Of a DNA stretch of 64,000 nucleotides, positions 8,494 through 16,032 are shown one piece after another. The notes under the pieces are model-generated. The model saw only the letters and a program-made list of their open reading frames with translations. It had not been told where the DNA came from and ran no database searches. Both the position numbers and the translations under genes were made by a program. The stretch is from contig JALHQW010000009.1 in NCBI GenBank assembly GCA_022841745.1, forward strand, positions 98,910-162,909, written 5' to 3'. Origin of the DNA: Saprospiraceae bacterium (GTDB taxonomy: Bacteria > Bacteroidota > Bacteroidia > Chitinophagales > Saprospiraceae). The first letter of the stretch is position 1; every line of letters begins with the position of its first letter.

Positions 8494-9469
8494 AGAAATC
8501 ACGCTGCATGAGTGCCGCTGCAAAGTTTATAAGGATGGTTTTCTTGTCTGTTGGTGAACTTATTTTTCCAATGGCATCAAGGGCTTTTTGCCAAAATTCT
8601 TCCTTGACCCTATTAGCTTCTTCCGCTACCTTCAAAGCCCTAAATATCGTAAGGACTGATTGGATTTTTTCTGATTCCTCGATTGGAAGCGAATTTGTAA
8701 AATAGCCCTTTAGTTGGTCAGCAACAGAGGCAGGTGCTAATTCGATTGCCTTCAAGTACAGAAAGGTCTTTTTGTTTTGGGCAATGTCCCCACCGGTTTT
8801 TTTCCCAACCTTGCTTGGGTCTCCGAAAGCGTCCAAAATATCATCTTGTAATTGGAAAGCAATGCCGAGATTTCTTCCAAACTCGTAAAGCAGCCTTGCG
8901 TCTTCATCGTCCGCCCCTCCTAACTTTGCCCCCATTTCAAGTGCGGTAGCTACCAAGGCTGCGGTTTTGTATTCAATCATTTTGAGGTAATCATCTATTG
9001 AAATAGCGGCTTGTGTCTCAAAATTCATATCCATTTGCTGGCCTTCACAAACTTGTATGGCCATGCGGTTGAAGGATTTCAGCACTTCGGTGATTTTTTT
9101 AGTGGGGCATTTCAATAAGTACTCATAGGCCAGTATCATCATCACATCGCCGGAAAGTATGCCCGTACTCAGCCCGTATTTTTGGTGTACGGTGGGCATT
9201 CCCCTTCGCAACGGGGCAGCATCCATGATGTCGTCATGTACCAAAGTGAAGTTGTGGAACACCTCCACTGCAAAGGCTGCTGGGAGGGAAGGGCTGAAAT
9301 CGTCCTCAAATAGATAGTGGCCAGCGAGCAATAGCGCCGGCCTTAGCCGTTTGCCGCCAATTTTCAAAATGTAGTTTGCTGGTTCGTAAAGTTCGATGGG
9401 AGTGCCTACAAAATGGTTGTAAAGTAAGTACGATTCAAACGAATCTTGGAATTGGTGTAAAGTTTGCAT
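8492..9469 (-). CDS. Polyprenyl (isoprenyl) diphosphate synthetase
   Basis: A trans-isoprenyl diphosphate synthase that condenses isopentenyl diphosphate with an allylic diphosphate, supplying quinone side chains or other isoprenoids. Both aspartate-rich motifs are present: the first in VHDDIMD, followed by RRG, and the second in LQDDILD. KTAAL and GKKTGGDI motifs complete the active site. 325 residues is normal. A minus-strand TAnnTTTG element lies 35-42 bases upstream of ATG 9469. Chain length cannot be assigned from sequence alone. Confidence 0.93.
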   Translation of the reverse strand: MQTLHQFQDSFESYLLYNHFVGTPIELYEPANYILKIGGKRLRPALLLAGHYLFEDDFSPSLPAAFAVEVFHNFTLVHDDIMDAAPLRRGMPTVHQKYGLSTGILSGDVMMILAYEYLLKCPTKKITEVLKSFNRMAIQVCEGQQMDMNFETQAAISIDDYLKMIEYKTAALVATALEMGAKLGGADDEDARLLYEFGRNLGIAFQLQDDILDAFGDPSKVGKKTGGDIAQNKKTFLYLKAIELAPASVADQLKGYFTNSLPIEESEKIQSVLTIFRALKVAEEANRVKEEFWQKALDAIGKISSPTDKKTILINFAAALMQRDF

Positions 9470-9503
9470 GAATGAATTCTGGAAAATGAAACCTAGTGCT
9501 GGG

Positions 9504-9511
9504 CAAAAATA
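9504..9511 (-). promoter_or_regulatory. -7 element of the polyprenyl synthetase gene
   Basis: The minus strand reads TATTTTTG, a full TAnnTTTG match, 35 bases before the start codon. No clear TTG -33 element lies at the expected spacing. Confidence 0.4.
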
Positions 9512-9676
9512 AGCCCGTGCGCATCATTTTTTTGAAAATCCCTTCATCTAAGTTCAATTATCCCCCTGCTTTATTCAATCCTGCTGTTTTTTGGCACATT
9601 TCTTCTTTGTTATTTCAGATCTCTCCAAATAGCTCGTGAATGGATTTTTTCCTAATTTCCCAAAACAATAACGTAC

Positions 9677-10120
9677 ATGAAAAAAAATAGACCCGTGAAT
9701 ATTTTGCTTATCGAGGACAATCCAGGCGACGTTAGATTGGCACAGGAAGCCTTCAAAGAAGGCAATATCAACGTGCAGTTGGATGTGGTTATGGATGGCC
9801 TTGAAGCAATCCATTATTTACACAGGGACGCTCCTTACGAAGAATCAAACAGGCCTGACTTGATTTTGCTTGACCTAAACCTGCCCAAAAAAGATGGGCG
9901 TGAAGTATTGTTTGAAATTAAAGAAGACCCTGCTTTGCGAAGCATACCAGTTGTTGTGCTGACGACCTCCAATGCCGAGCAGGACATAAAGCACACCTAC
10001 GACCTGCATGTAAACTGCTACATCAATAAGCCGGTAGATTTCGACCGTTTTTTTGAAATTATCAAACAGATAGAAGAATTTTGGCTTAAGACAGCTATTT
10101 TACCTTCTATGATACCATAG
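9677..10120 (+). CDS. Single-domain response regulator (Rcp1-like)
   Basis: A 147-residue stand-alone receiver domain of the CheY/Rcp1 type that passes on phosphoryl signals by protein contact. The acidic pair (IEDN), phosphoacceptor Asp in LLLDLNLP, the Thr of VLTT and the Lys of NKPVD are all present, so it should be phosphorylatable. It lies 61 bases upstream of the degenerate hybrid kinase on the same strand and probably shares its transcript and pathway. Confidence 0.93.
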   Translation: MKKNRPVNILLIEDNPGDVRLAQEAFKEGNINVQLDVVMDGLEAIHYLHRDAPYEESNRPDLILLDLNLPKKDGREVLFEIKEDPALRSIPVVVLTTSNAEQDIKHTYDLHVNCYINKPVDFDRFFEIIKQIEEFWLKTAILPSMIP

Positions 10121-10181
10121 AGACTAAAAACATTCATTACCAATTATTCATTCTAACTTCTTTTTTCGATAAATAAAGGCA

Positions 10182-12140
10182 ATGAGTGCTAAAAACAACA
10201 AAGTATCAATTCTTTATTTTGAAACGAATCCATCTGACATTGCATTGATGGAAAGGTACCTGAAAGACCTCGGTACAAAATACGAGTTTTTCCACGTTGA
10301 CTCCTTGAAAGCAGGGCTTTCCTTAATTTCGCAACAATCAATAGACTTGGTACTGCTGGAATTGAACCTGAAGGATTCTCAAGGATTCAGGACGATTACA
10401 TCAATTATGGAAGTCTCACCAACTGTTCCTGTGGTGGTGGTCACGACTGTCAACAATGAAATCATCATTGGCCAAAGTGCAAAAGCAGGCGTACAGGACT
10501 ATCTAGTAAAAAGCCAATTTGATGCTAAGACGCTATGCCGGGTAGCCAATTTTTCTTTGCAGCGCTTCAAATCGCAAAGCAAATTGGAAGAGACCGCCAA
10601 AGAGTTGGAAGGGTTCAAGAAAAGGTTCTTGGAAGCGCAGAAAATGGCCAAATTCGGTACTTGGGAAATGGATGTTGTTTCAAATGAAATGACTTGGTCC
10701 GACGAGGTTTACCGCATTTTTGGTATCCAAAAAGGCAGCCTAACCCCAACGCTCTCAGAGTACATGAAAATAGTGCCATCTGAAGACAGGGCAACAGTTG
10801 CGGCTTTTTTTGAGGAAGCGGGGAGATTTGGTCATCTCCTAAATATGGAGCATAAAATAGTGGTAGGCAACCTGAATATTCGTGAAGTTCAGGTTCAGGC
10901 TATGGTGAAAATGGAGGAGTCAAGCCACAAAGTAGTGCTGGTTGGCCTTATTTGGGATATAACGGAAAGGAAAACTTCCGAAAAGCTGCTCTTCGAAAAA
11001 GCAATCTCCAACCAAACAGCCAGCATTCAAGAAGAAGTGCTGGCGGATCTTGGGTTTCAAGTCCGTACACCGCTTTCCTCCATTATCAACTTATTGTTTT
11101 TATTGGGAAACACCGAGACCTCTTCTCAACAGGAGATGTTGGTGAGCAACCTGAAGACATCCGTCAGCGACCTGTCCCTCTCCGTCAACAACTTACTTAA
11201 CTTCTCTTTGATGGTGACAGACACCGTTAAGGTTGAAGAAGAAGACATCGTACTGGCAGATTTCTTGACGGGCGCACTTAATGTCGTAAGGATCAAGGCC
11301 GAAACCTCTAAGATTAACCTCAGGTTTATGCCAGATGGGCATTTGCCCGAAAAGATTACTGCCGACCCGAGAAAAATCACTCAAATCATATACAATTTGA
11401 TAGAGCATTCCTTGCGTCAAAGTGAGGAGGGAGATGATCTAACCATTAGGGCCAGTTGTGATCCCGCTGCGGATGGCATGCAATTGGAAGTCCGTATCAT
11501 CAACGCTCGCAAACAATTGAATGCGAGTGAATTATCAGAGCTTAATAATGTCGAGGATGTCATTAAGGATGTGTTGAACAGCAGCAGCAAAGAAATGACT
11601 CCCAAGAAGAAATTAGTGGGACTGGCCATTTCCTCCAAATTGGTAAAATCATTGGGGGGGGAACTCAAGTTCTTAAACCTTGAATCTACCGGCTCCGAGA
11701 TACTGGTAAAATTACCTGTAAAACTCTCAGACAAGATTCGGTTCCAGCTGGGTGAAAGACCCAATGCTCCAATGAGGATACTCATGGTTGAAGACCACTT
11801 CCTCAATCAATTGGCGACCAAAAAAGTCCTCCTCTCATGGTCTGATCATGTCAGCGTTGACATAGCCGAGAATGGACAGATAGGCTACGAAGCGGTTGCA
11901 GAAAGAAATTACGACATCGTTTTGATGGACATTCAAATGCCTGTTATGAACGGGCTTGAATCCGCAAAGAAAATCAGGGAATTCAGCCAAGTGCCCATCA
12001 TTGCACTCACCGCAAATTCTTCAAAGCAGGAGGAGGAAAAATGCCTTGAAATTGGCATGAACGATTATCTTTCAAAGCCTTTCAAGCCACATGACCTCTA
12101 TGAGCGAATCATGTCAGTGCTAACGTCCGTTCATGTTTGA
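10182..12140 (+). CDS. Hybrid histidine-kinase-like protein with degenerate kinase core
   Basis: Domain order: receiver-like (about 7-125), PAS (about 155-262), HisKA/HATPase-like (about 283-515), receiver (531-650). The first receiver has Glu60 where the phosphoacceptor Asp belongs and lacks the acidic pair. The H-box reads LGFQVRTPLSSI, with Phe292 in place of His. The N-box is NLIEHS (second Asn replaced by His409) and no DxGxG is visible. The last receiver is intact (E537/D538, D583, T610, K632). It is therefore probably a non-catalytic scaffold or sensor that is phosphorylated by another kinase. No membrane segment is seen. Confidence 0.88.
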   Translation: MSAKNNKVSILYFETNPSDIALMERYLKDLGTKYEFFHVDSLKAGLSLISQQSIDLVLLELNLKDSQGFRTITSIMEVSPTVPVVVVTTVNNEIIIGQSAKAGVQDYLVKSQFDAKTLCRVANFSLQRFKSQSKLEETAKELEGFKKRFLEAQKMAKFGTWEMDVVSNEMTWSDEVYRIFGIQKGSLTPTLSEYMKIVPSEDRATVAAFFEEAGRFGHLLNMEHKIVVGNLNIREVQVQAMVKMEESSHKVVLVGLIWDITERKTSEKLLFEKAISNQTASIQEEVLADLGFQVRTPLSSIINLLFLLGNTETSSQQEMLVSNLKTSVSDLSLSVNNLLNFSLMVTDTVKVEEEDIVLADFLTGALNVVRIKAETSKINLRFMPDGHLPEKITADPRKITQIIYNLIEHSLRQSEEGDDLTIRASCDPAADGMQLEVRIINARKQLNASELSELNNVEDVIKDVLNSSSKEMTPKKKLVGLAISSKLVKSLGGELKFLNLESTGSEILVKLPVKLSDKIRFQLGERPNAPMRILMVEDHFLNQLATKKVLLSWSDHVSVDIAENGQIGYEAVAERNYDIVLMDIQMPVMNGLESAKKIREFSQVPIIALTANSSKQEEEKCLEIGMNDYLSKPFKPHDLYERIMSVLTSVHV

Positions 12141-12326
12141 AAAGAACTGACTTAAAAATTGGAAGGAAACGAATTCGGTTCATTTCAAAAACTTTCTATT
12201 CCTACCGATTCTTGCTTTCTTTGCTCCGCAATATCCGTTTAAGAGGGTGTGTGTAGAGAAAAAAAGTGAAATTTTTTCCAAAATACATCCCCTGCTAAGT
12301 AATTGCGCTCCGCAAATGAAGGGTAA

Positions 12327-12749
12327 ATGTTGACTCAAAAAGCGAAATACGCCATTAAGGCGCTTGTCTATTTAGCAAAAGAAGAAGGACTTGCCAAGAC
12401 CAGGGACATTGCAGCCCTGTGCCATATTCCAAAGAAGTTCCTGGAATCTATCCTCATCGAACTTAAAAACCACCACCTCGTGGAAAGTGTACAAGGTGCC
12501 CAAGGTGGTTACCGACTTTTGAAAAAACCGGAGAACATCAGCCTTGCCGACATTCACCGAATGTTCGAAGGCCCAATTGCCCTTACGTATTGCGCCTCCC
12601 TCAATTTCTACAAAGTCTGCACCGACTGCGACGACCTCGCCACCTGTGAAGTCCGACGTGCCATGACCTACGTTCGCATACAAACCCTACAAGCGCTACA
12701 GGACATCACCGTTCAAAGGATGGTGGAAGGGAAGGATTTACCTGAATAG
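12327..12749 (+). CDS. Rrf2 family transcriptional regulator
   Basis: A 140-residue winged-helix regulator of the Rrf2 family, many of which bind an Fe-S cluster and sense iron, NO or redox state. The N-terminal helix-turn-helix (MLTQKAKYAIKALVYLA) and the GGYRL wing are clear. Four cysteines between residues 89 and 108 (C-x9-C-x2-C-x5-C) could hold a cluster. Its target is unknown; it is convergent with the ArsC-fold gene, whose stop codon lies 5 bases away. Confidence 0.92.
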   Translation: MLTQKAKYAIKALVYLAKEEGLAKTRDIAALCHIPKKFLESILIELKNHHLVESVQGAQGGYRLLKKPENISLADIHRMFEGPIALTYCASLNFYKVCTDCDDLATCEVRRAMTYVRIQTLQALQDITVQRMVEGKDLPE

Positions 12750-12754
12750 AAATC

Positions 12755-13120
12755 TCACAACTGCAGCACATCAGTTGGCGTATCCACCAATATGGTCTTA
12801 TCACCCATCATGGCAATGGGTTGCTTCAAGATTTGCGGATTGTGCTCAATCATGGTCAACCATTCCATGTCCGAAAAATCGGCATGGCCGAAGTGTTCTT
12901 GGAAATAAGGGTGATCTTGGTTGACAAGCTCCGATATTGGCAGGTTGAGGTCGCTTGCAATATCTGCCAATTGTGCTCTCGTCAATTTGGTGGTCAATAC
13001 GTCTATTTCCCGTATAGGAAGCTCCTTCGTTTGAATCAATGCCAGCGCTTTCCTGGCCCTTACGGAGTCAGAATTGTAGATGAAGGTGATTTGCCGCTTG
13101 GAGGTTGCTATTTCTGACAT
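12755..13120 (-). CDS. ArsC/Spx-fold protein lacking the catalytic cysteine
   Basis: 121 residues with the thioredoxin-like ArsC/Spx fold: the NSDSVRARKAL stretch aligns with the family HNPRCSKSRKAL segment, and the C-terminal LKQPIAMMGDK aligns with the LKRPI region. The active-site Cys is replaced by Ser19, so arsenate reductase chemistry is unlikely. It may instead act as a binding or regulatory protein in the Spx style. It is not contiguous with the arsenic cluster, which starts about 700 bases away beyond a MITE. Confidence 0.75.
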   Translation of the reverse strand: MSEIATSKRQITFIYNSDSVRARKALALIQTKELPIREIDVLTTKLTRAQLADIASDLNLPISELVNQDHPYFQEHFGHADFSDMEWLTMIEHNPQILKQPIAMMGDKTILVDTPTDVLQL

Positions 13121-13821
13121 GGCTTTGAAATTTTTAGTAGAGGGTTTGAAAAAACCTGAGCATTTTGCCGCTAATCACGCTCTCTCAAACCCGTTATAAA
13201 GCTATGTTTAAAACAACTTAAACAAGCTGATTTATGGCATATTGCATGGTGATTTTGGTCTCATTTGACGATAGGGGCATCACTGACTTGAACGGGATGG
13301 ATGAACTGACTTATAGGGTGATGGCAGATGGATTTTGAGGGGATAAGGAATTTAAATTTAGAAAATGGAGGAGTTTTTAGCGATTTACTGGATACTTTAT
13401 ATGCCAGAAGATTATAAGAATAAAGAGGTTCTTCGTGGTTTTGTATGGGTAAACATCTATCATATTGTAACCCCTCGTTTCAACGAGGGGAGCATGAGTT
13501 CCCTCTCGCACATCTATCTTCTTTTCTAAACATCAACATCAAGCATTTGACGAAAGATAGTAAATGCTGATGTTCTGTAAAGAAGAAAGATGTTGTTGGT
13601 GGGTATTTGCCAAATTCCCGCCATTAAAATAGCGGGTTACAAGATGATAGATGTTAAGTGAAATTACCCACAAGAAGACACGAAGAACCAATAAAGAAAT
13701 AGGTGTCAACATAATGCGACAGTGGAGAGATGACACCCTTTTTTCGCTATAAAGGCAAAACCAATTAGCCAATTAATTGTAGAGAAAAAAGATATTACAT
13801 CCTTACTCTGAAATGGCGACG
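13121..13821. other. Intergenic region holding a MITE
   Basis: Apart from the MITE (13427-13689) I see no real gene. A short frame begins at ATG 13365 and runs into the element, ending inside it at 13530. Joining the target duplication across the element would give a 38-codon frame of unrecognised content, probably chance. Confidence 0.6.
13427..13689. mobile_element. 263-bp foldback MITE, copy 1
   Basis: The element starts GGTTCTTCGTG and ends CACGAAGAACC, and an inner arm pair (near 13453-13474 and 13634-13655) matches with one mismatch, so the whole element is a long imperfect palindrome. It is flanked by an 8-bp duplication AATAAAGA (13419-13426 and 13690-13697). It encodes no transposase. 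By eye it is identical to copy 2 at 40444-40706. GG ends with AT-rich 8-bp duplications are like ISL3-family elements, so mobilisation in trans by such a transposase is plausible. Confidence 0.93.
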
Positions 13822-14466
13822 CTATATTTGTTGCAGTTTCGTGGCATGCCACATAGCAAATAGCATTTCCCGCCCAATCTGCCTGCAACGTTCGTCATAA
13901 GTTGCAGCCTCCGCTGGCGTCCCGTCCGATTCTTTAGGGTCGTCGTAGCGGATGGCGAAACGCTTTTCGGCACCCGGAATAAACGGGCATGCTTCGTCGG
14001 CGTCCGAACAAACCATGATGGCGGCAAAGCCCTGCTGCGGATTGGCCGGGTCGTCGTATTTTTTTGAAAACAAGGTGATGTTTTCCAACCCTTGTCCCAG
14101 CGATGCTGCGTATTGGGGGTTCTTTTGCGTTTCATCGCCCGAAATGCCGAAGCCCGCCCGTCGCATGGCTGCCACGGCACAGGGATTGAAAGCAGTAGCC
14201 TCTGTGCCGCCGGAATAAGTGGTCAGCCCTTCCACACCGTAATAGTAGGCGGCAGCAGCCAACCAAAGCTGCCCGATATGGCTTCGCCGGGAGTTGTGGG
14301 TGCAGATGACGTTGAGTTTAACCGCTTCTCCAGCTTTGATTTTTTTGGCGATATAGTCGCCCAATTGTGTCAGTTCCTGTTGCCGGGTTTGGGGGATGAG
14401 CGCAAACTCGCCTTCGAGTTCCGAACAGTAAGATTGGAGTTGGTCGTTCAGTTTTGGATTTTCCAT
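13822..14466 (-). CDS. LMW phosphatase-type arsenate reductase / protein tyrosine phosphatase
   Basis: A 214-residue low-molecular-weight phosphatase-fold protein. The P-loop CTHNSRRS fits C-x5-R-S, giving the nucleophilic cysteine and phosphate- or arsenate-binding arginine. An acidic loop around KYDDP follows. In arsenic clusters such proteins reduce arsenate to arsenite. It lies 139 bases downstream of arsM on the same strand, with its own -7 element (14569-14576), and no ArsR operator copy was seen directly before it. Confidence 0.85.
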   Translation of the reverse strand: MENPKLNDQLQSYCSELEGEFALIPQTRQQELTQLGDYIAKKIKAGEAVKLNVICTHNSRRSHIGQLWLAAAAYYYGVEGLTTYSGGTEATAFNPCAVAAMRRAGFGISGDETQKNPQYAASLGQGLENITLFSKKYDDPANPQQGFAAIMVCSDADEACPFIPGAEKRFAIRYDDPKESDGTPAEAATYDERCRQIGREMLFAMWHATKLQQI

Positions 14467-14467
14467 T

Positions 14468-14488
14468 TAATTGCTAATTGCTGATTGA
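14468..14488. repeat. Heptamer iterons before the LMW phosphatase gene
   Basis: Two TAATTGC units and one TGATTGA unit follow one another with a 7-bp period, beginning one base beyond the start codon (14464-14466, minus strand). It belongs to the short-period element family described under findings. Confidence 0.5.
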
Positions 14489-14568
14489 CAAATTGAAGAG
14501 TTGCCAGATTGTCCAATTCCTTTCAAGAAAATGAATCAAGCTGCCTTGTGAATCTTTTGAACCGGAGG

Positions 14569-14576
14569 CAAAAATA
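14569..14576 (-). promoter_or_regulatory. -7 element of the LMW phosphatase gene
   Basis: The minus strand reads TATTTTTG, a full TAnnTTTG match about 100 bases before the start codon. No well-placed -33 TTG is visible. Confidence 0.4.
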
Positions 14577-14605
14577 ACCCACAAGACAGCTATTGAAAGT
14601 TGAAA

Positions 14606-15493
14606 TTAACAGCACCCACTGCCAGGTTCGCAGCAGTTGGCTTTGGTCAAAGTAGCAAGTTCGAGCTTCATCTTATTGGGCCGCTTTTCGCCCGGTTTTT
14701 CGGCATAGACAGTAATGCTAAAAATGCCTGTTTTCGAAGCTGAAAACGCTTTCAACTCATCTGGCGTCAGGTAATCCAGCAAAATATCGTCGGGAATCAG
14801 GATGGGCTTTTGCTTCTGCACGTTCATGCCTTGGAAGCCCGCCTGCTCTATAAGTGCCAGATAATCATCCATTTGCATTGCCCCAGCGACGCAGCCAGCG
14901 TACATCTCGGCAGCTGATTCGAGTTTTTCGGGCAGTTCCCCACGCAGTACCACATCGCTGATGCTGAAATGGCCGCCGGGCCGCAGCACCCGTTTGATTT
15001 CACTGAAGACCTTGGCCTTGTCTGGCACGAGGTTCAGCACGCAATTGCTCACCACCACGTCCACGCTGTCGGCGGTCACAGGCAGGTCTTCGATGTCGCC
15101 TTGGCGGAACTCTACGTTGTTGAAACCCCGTTTTTCGGCATTTTGACGGGCCAGTTCAAGCATTTTGGGCGTGAAGTCCACTCCGATGACCTTGCCCGTT
15201 TCGCCCGTTTCGGCACGTGCGACGAAGCAGTCGTTGCCAGCACCAGAGCCGAGGTCGAGCACGGTGTCGCCGGGTGCTATCTTCGCAAACTGCGTGGGTA
15301 GGCCGCAGCCAAGGCCGAGGTCGGCGTCGGGGTTGTAACCTTCGAGGTCGGCGTAGCTGTCCGACATAATGGTATAGGTGCCACAAGAGGAGGTTGCTCC
15401 GCAACAGGAGGAGGCGTTGGCGTCCTTTTCCTGCGTGGCGATTTCCGAGTATTTCTCCCGGACGATTTGCTTCATTTCATCTGATGATTTCAT
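14606..15493 (-). CDS. arsM: Arsenite S-adenosylmethionine methyltransferase
   Basis: ArsM methylates As(III) to volatile or less toxic species using SAM. The SAM-binding motif DLGSGAGNDCFVA is at about residues 80-92, and cysteines suited to arsenite binding occur in SSCCGATSSCG, GLGCG, SNCVLN and YAGCVAGA. The C-terminus is an extra cysteine cluster (NCCEPGSGCC) that may also bind the metalloid. 295 residues is usual. An ArsR-type operator copy lies 19-38 bases upstream of the start at 15493, so its expression should be metalloid-inducible. Confidence 0.93.
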   Translation of the reverse strand: MKSSDEMKQIVREKYSEIATQEKDANASSCCGATSSCGTYTIMSDSYADLEGYNPDADLGLGCGLPTQFAKIAPGDTVLDLGSGAGNDCFVARAETGETGKVIGVDFTPKMLELARQNAEKRGFNNVEFRQGDIEDLPVTADSVDVVVSNCVLNLVPDKAKVFSEIKRVLRPGGHFSISDVVLRGELPEKLESAAEMYAGCVAGAMQMDDYLALIEQAGFQGMNVQKQKPILIPDDILLDYLTPDELKAFSASKTGIFSITVYAEKPGEKRPNKMKLELATLTKANCCEPGSGCC

Positions 15494-15511
15494 GTCGTAA
15501 AGGTGATTGAT

Positions 15512-15531
15512 TTATCGAAAAAATACGATGA
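15512..15531. promoter_or_regulatory. ArsR-type operator, copy 1 (upstream of arsM)
   Basis: TTATCGAA, AAAA, TACGATGA: an imperfect match to the 8-4-8 palindrome seen at 15962. The right half site TACGAT is intact. Confidence 0.6.
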
Positions 15532-15565
15532 ATAATGCGAAAAAAAAGCCTTGGCCACGACTTTT

Positions 15566-15892
15566 TCAACAGCATTTGTCCTTCAGCGTGTGAATGAAAA
15601 ATTGCTTGAAAATATGTTCAAACCGCATGAAACTCGCGGTGTTGATACAATAGCACGACTTCACGCCGTCCACTGTGCCCTGAATCAGCCCGGCGTTCAG
15701 CAGTTCTTTCAAATGCTGCGACACCGTGCTTTGTGCCAGCGGTAGCACCTCCACGATTTCGCCACAGACGCAGCTTTGGCGATTTGCCAACTCCTTCAAA
15801 ATGGCAATTCGGGCAGGGTGGGCGAGGGCCTTTGCCAAGGCTGCCAACTCCTGTTCTTCGATGCTGAATTCTTCTTTTTTGTGGACTGCCAT
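15566..15892 (-). CDS. arsR: ArsR family metalloid-responsive repressor
   Basis: A 108-residue winged-helix repressor that should release DNA when arsenite binds. The helix-turn-helix reads VLPLAQSTVSQHLKEL, and the CVCGE pair in the preceding helix is the expected thiolate site; the protein ends DKCC. I choose ATG 15892 (MAVHKKEEF) over the 18-residue-longer frame because the extension would run through an operator. It lies upstream of arsM on the same strand. Confidence 0.93.
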   Translation of the reverse strand: MAVHKKEEFSIEEQELAALAKALAHPARIAILKELANRQSCVCGEIVEVLPLAQSTVSQHLKELLNAGLIQGTVDGVKSCYCINTASFMRFEHIFKQFFIHTLKDKCC

Positions 15893-15910
15893 TTTCGTGG
15901 TTTGTGAAAT

Positions 15911-15930
15911 TAATCGCAAAAATACGATGG
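15911..15930. promoter_or_regulatory. ArsR-type operator, copy 2, overlapping the arsR -7 element
   Basis: TAATCGCA, AAAA, TACGATGG. On the minus strand the same bases contain TATTTTTG, a full -7 match, preceded at 19 bases by TTG. A bound repressor would therefore cover the promoter. Confidence 0.7.
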
Positions 15931-15961
15931 AATTTTGAAAGCGCAAGTGTTTGGTGAAAAA

Positions 15962-15981
15962 TAATCGTAAAAATACGATTA
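15962..15981. promoter_or_regulatory. ArsR-type operator, copy 3 (perfect palindrome)
   Basis: TAATCGTA, AAAA, TACGATTA: perfect 8-bp arms around four A residues, 51 bp from copy 2. Confidence 0.7.
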
Positions 15982-16032
15982 GATTGTTAGTTGTCCATAA
16001 TTATCAGCCCTGAAAAACAATTTTTCTGCTTG

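Noticed and set aside
8329-8523. 64-residue minus-strand frame over the candidate small RNA
   Set aside because: It overlaps the end of the polyprenyl synthetase gene in another frame and has no recognisable content.
13365-13530. 54-residue frame running into MITE copy 1
   Set aside because: No recognisable protein before the insertion, and more than half of the frame is element sequence. Kept only as context for the MITE finding.
15893-15946. 18-residue N-terminal extension of ArsR
   Set aside because: It would translate an operator, and MAVHKKEEF is a normal start.
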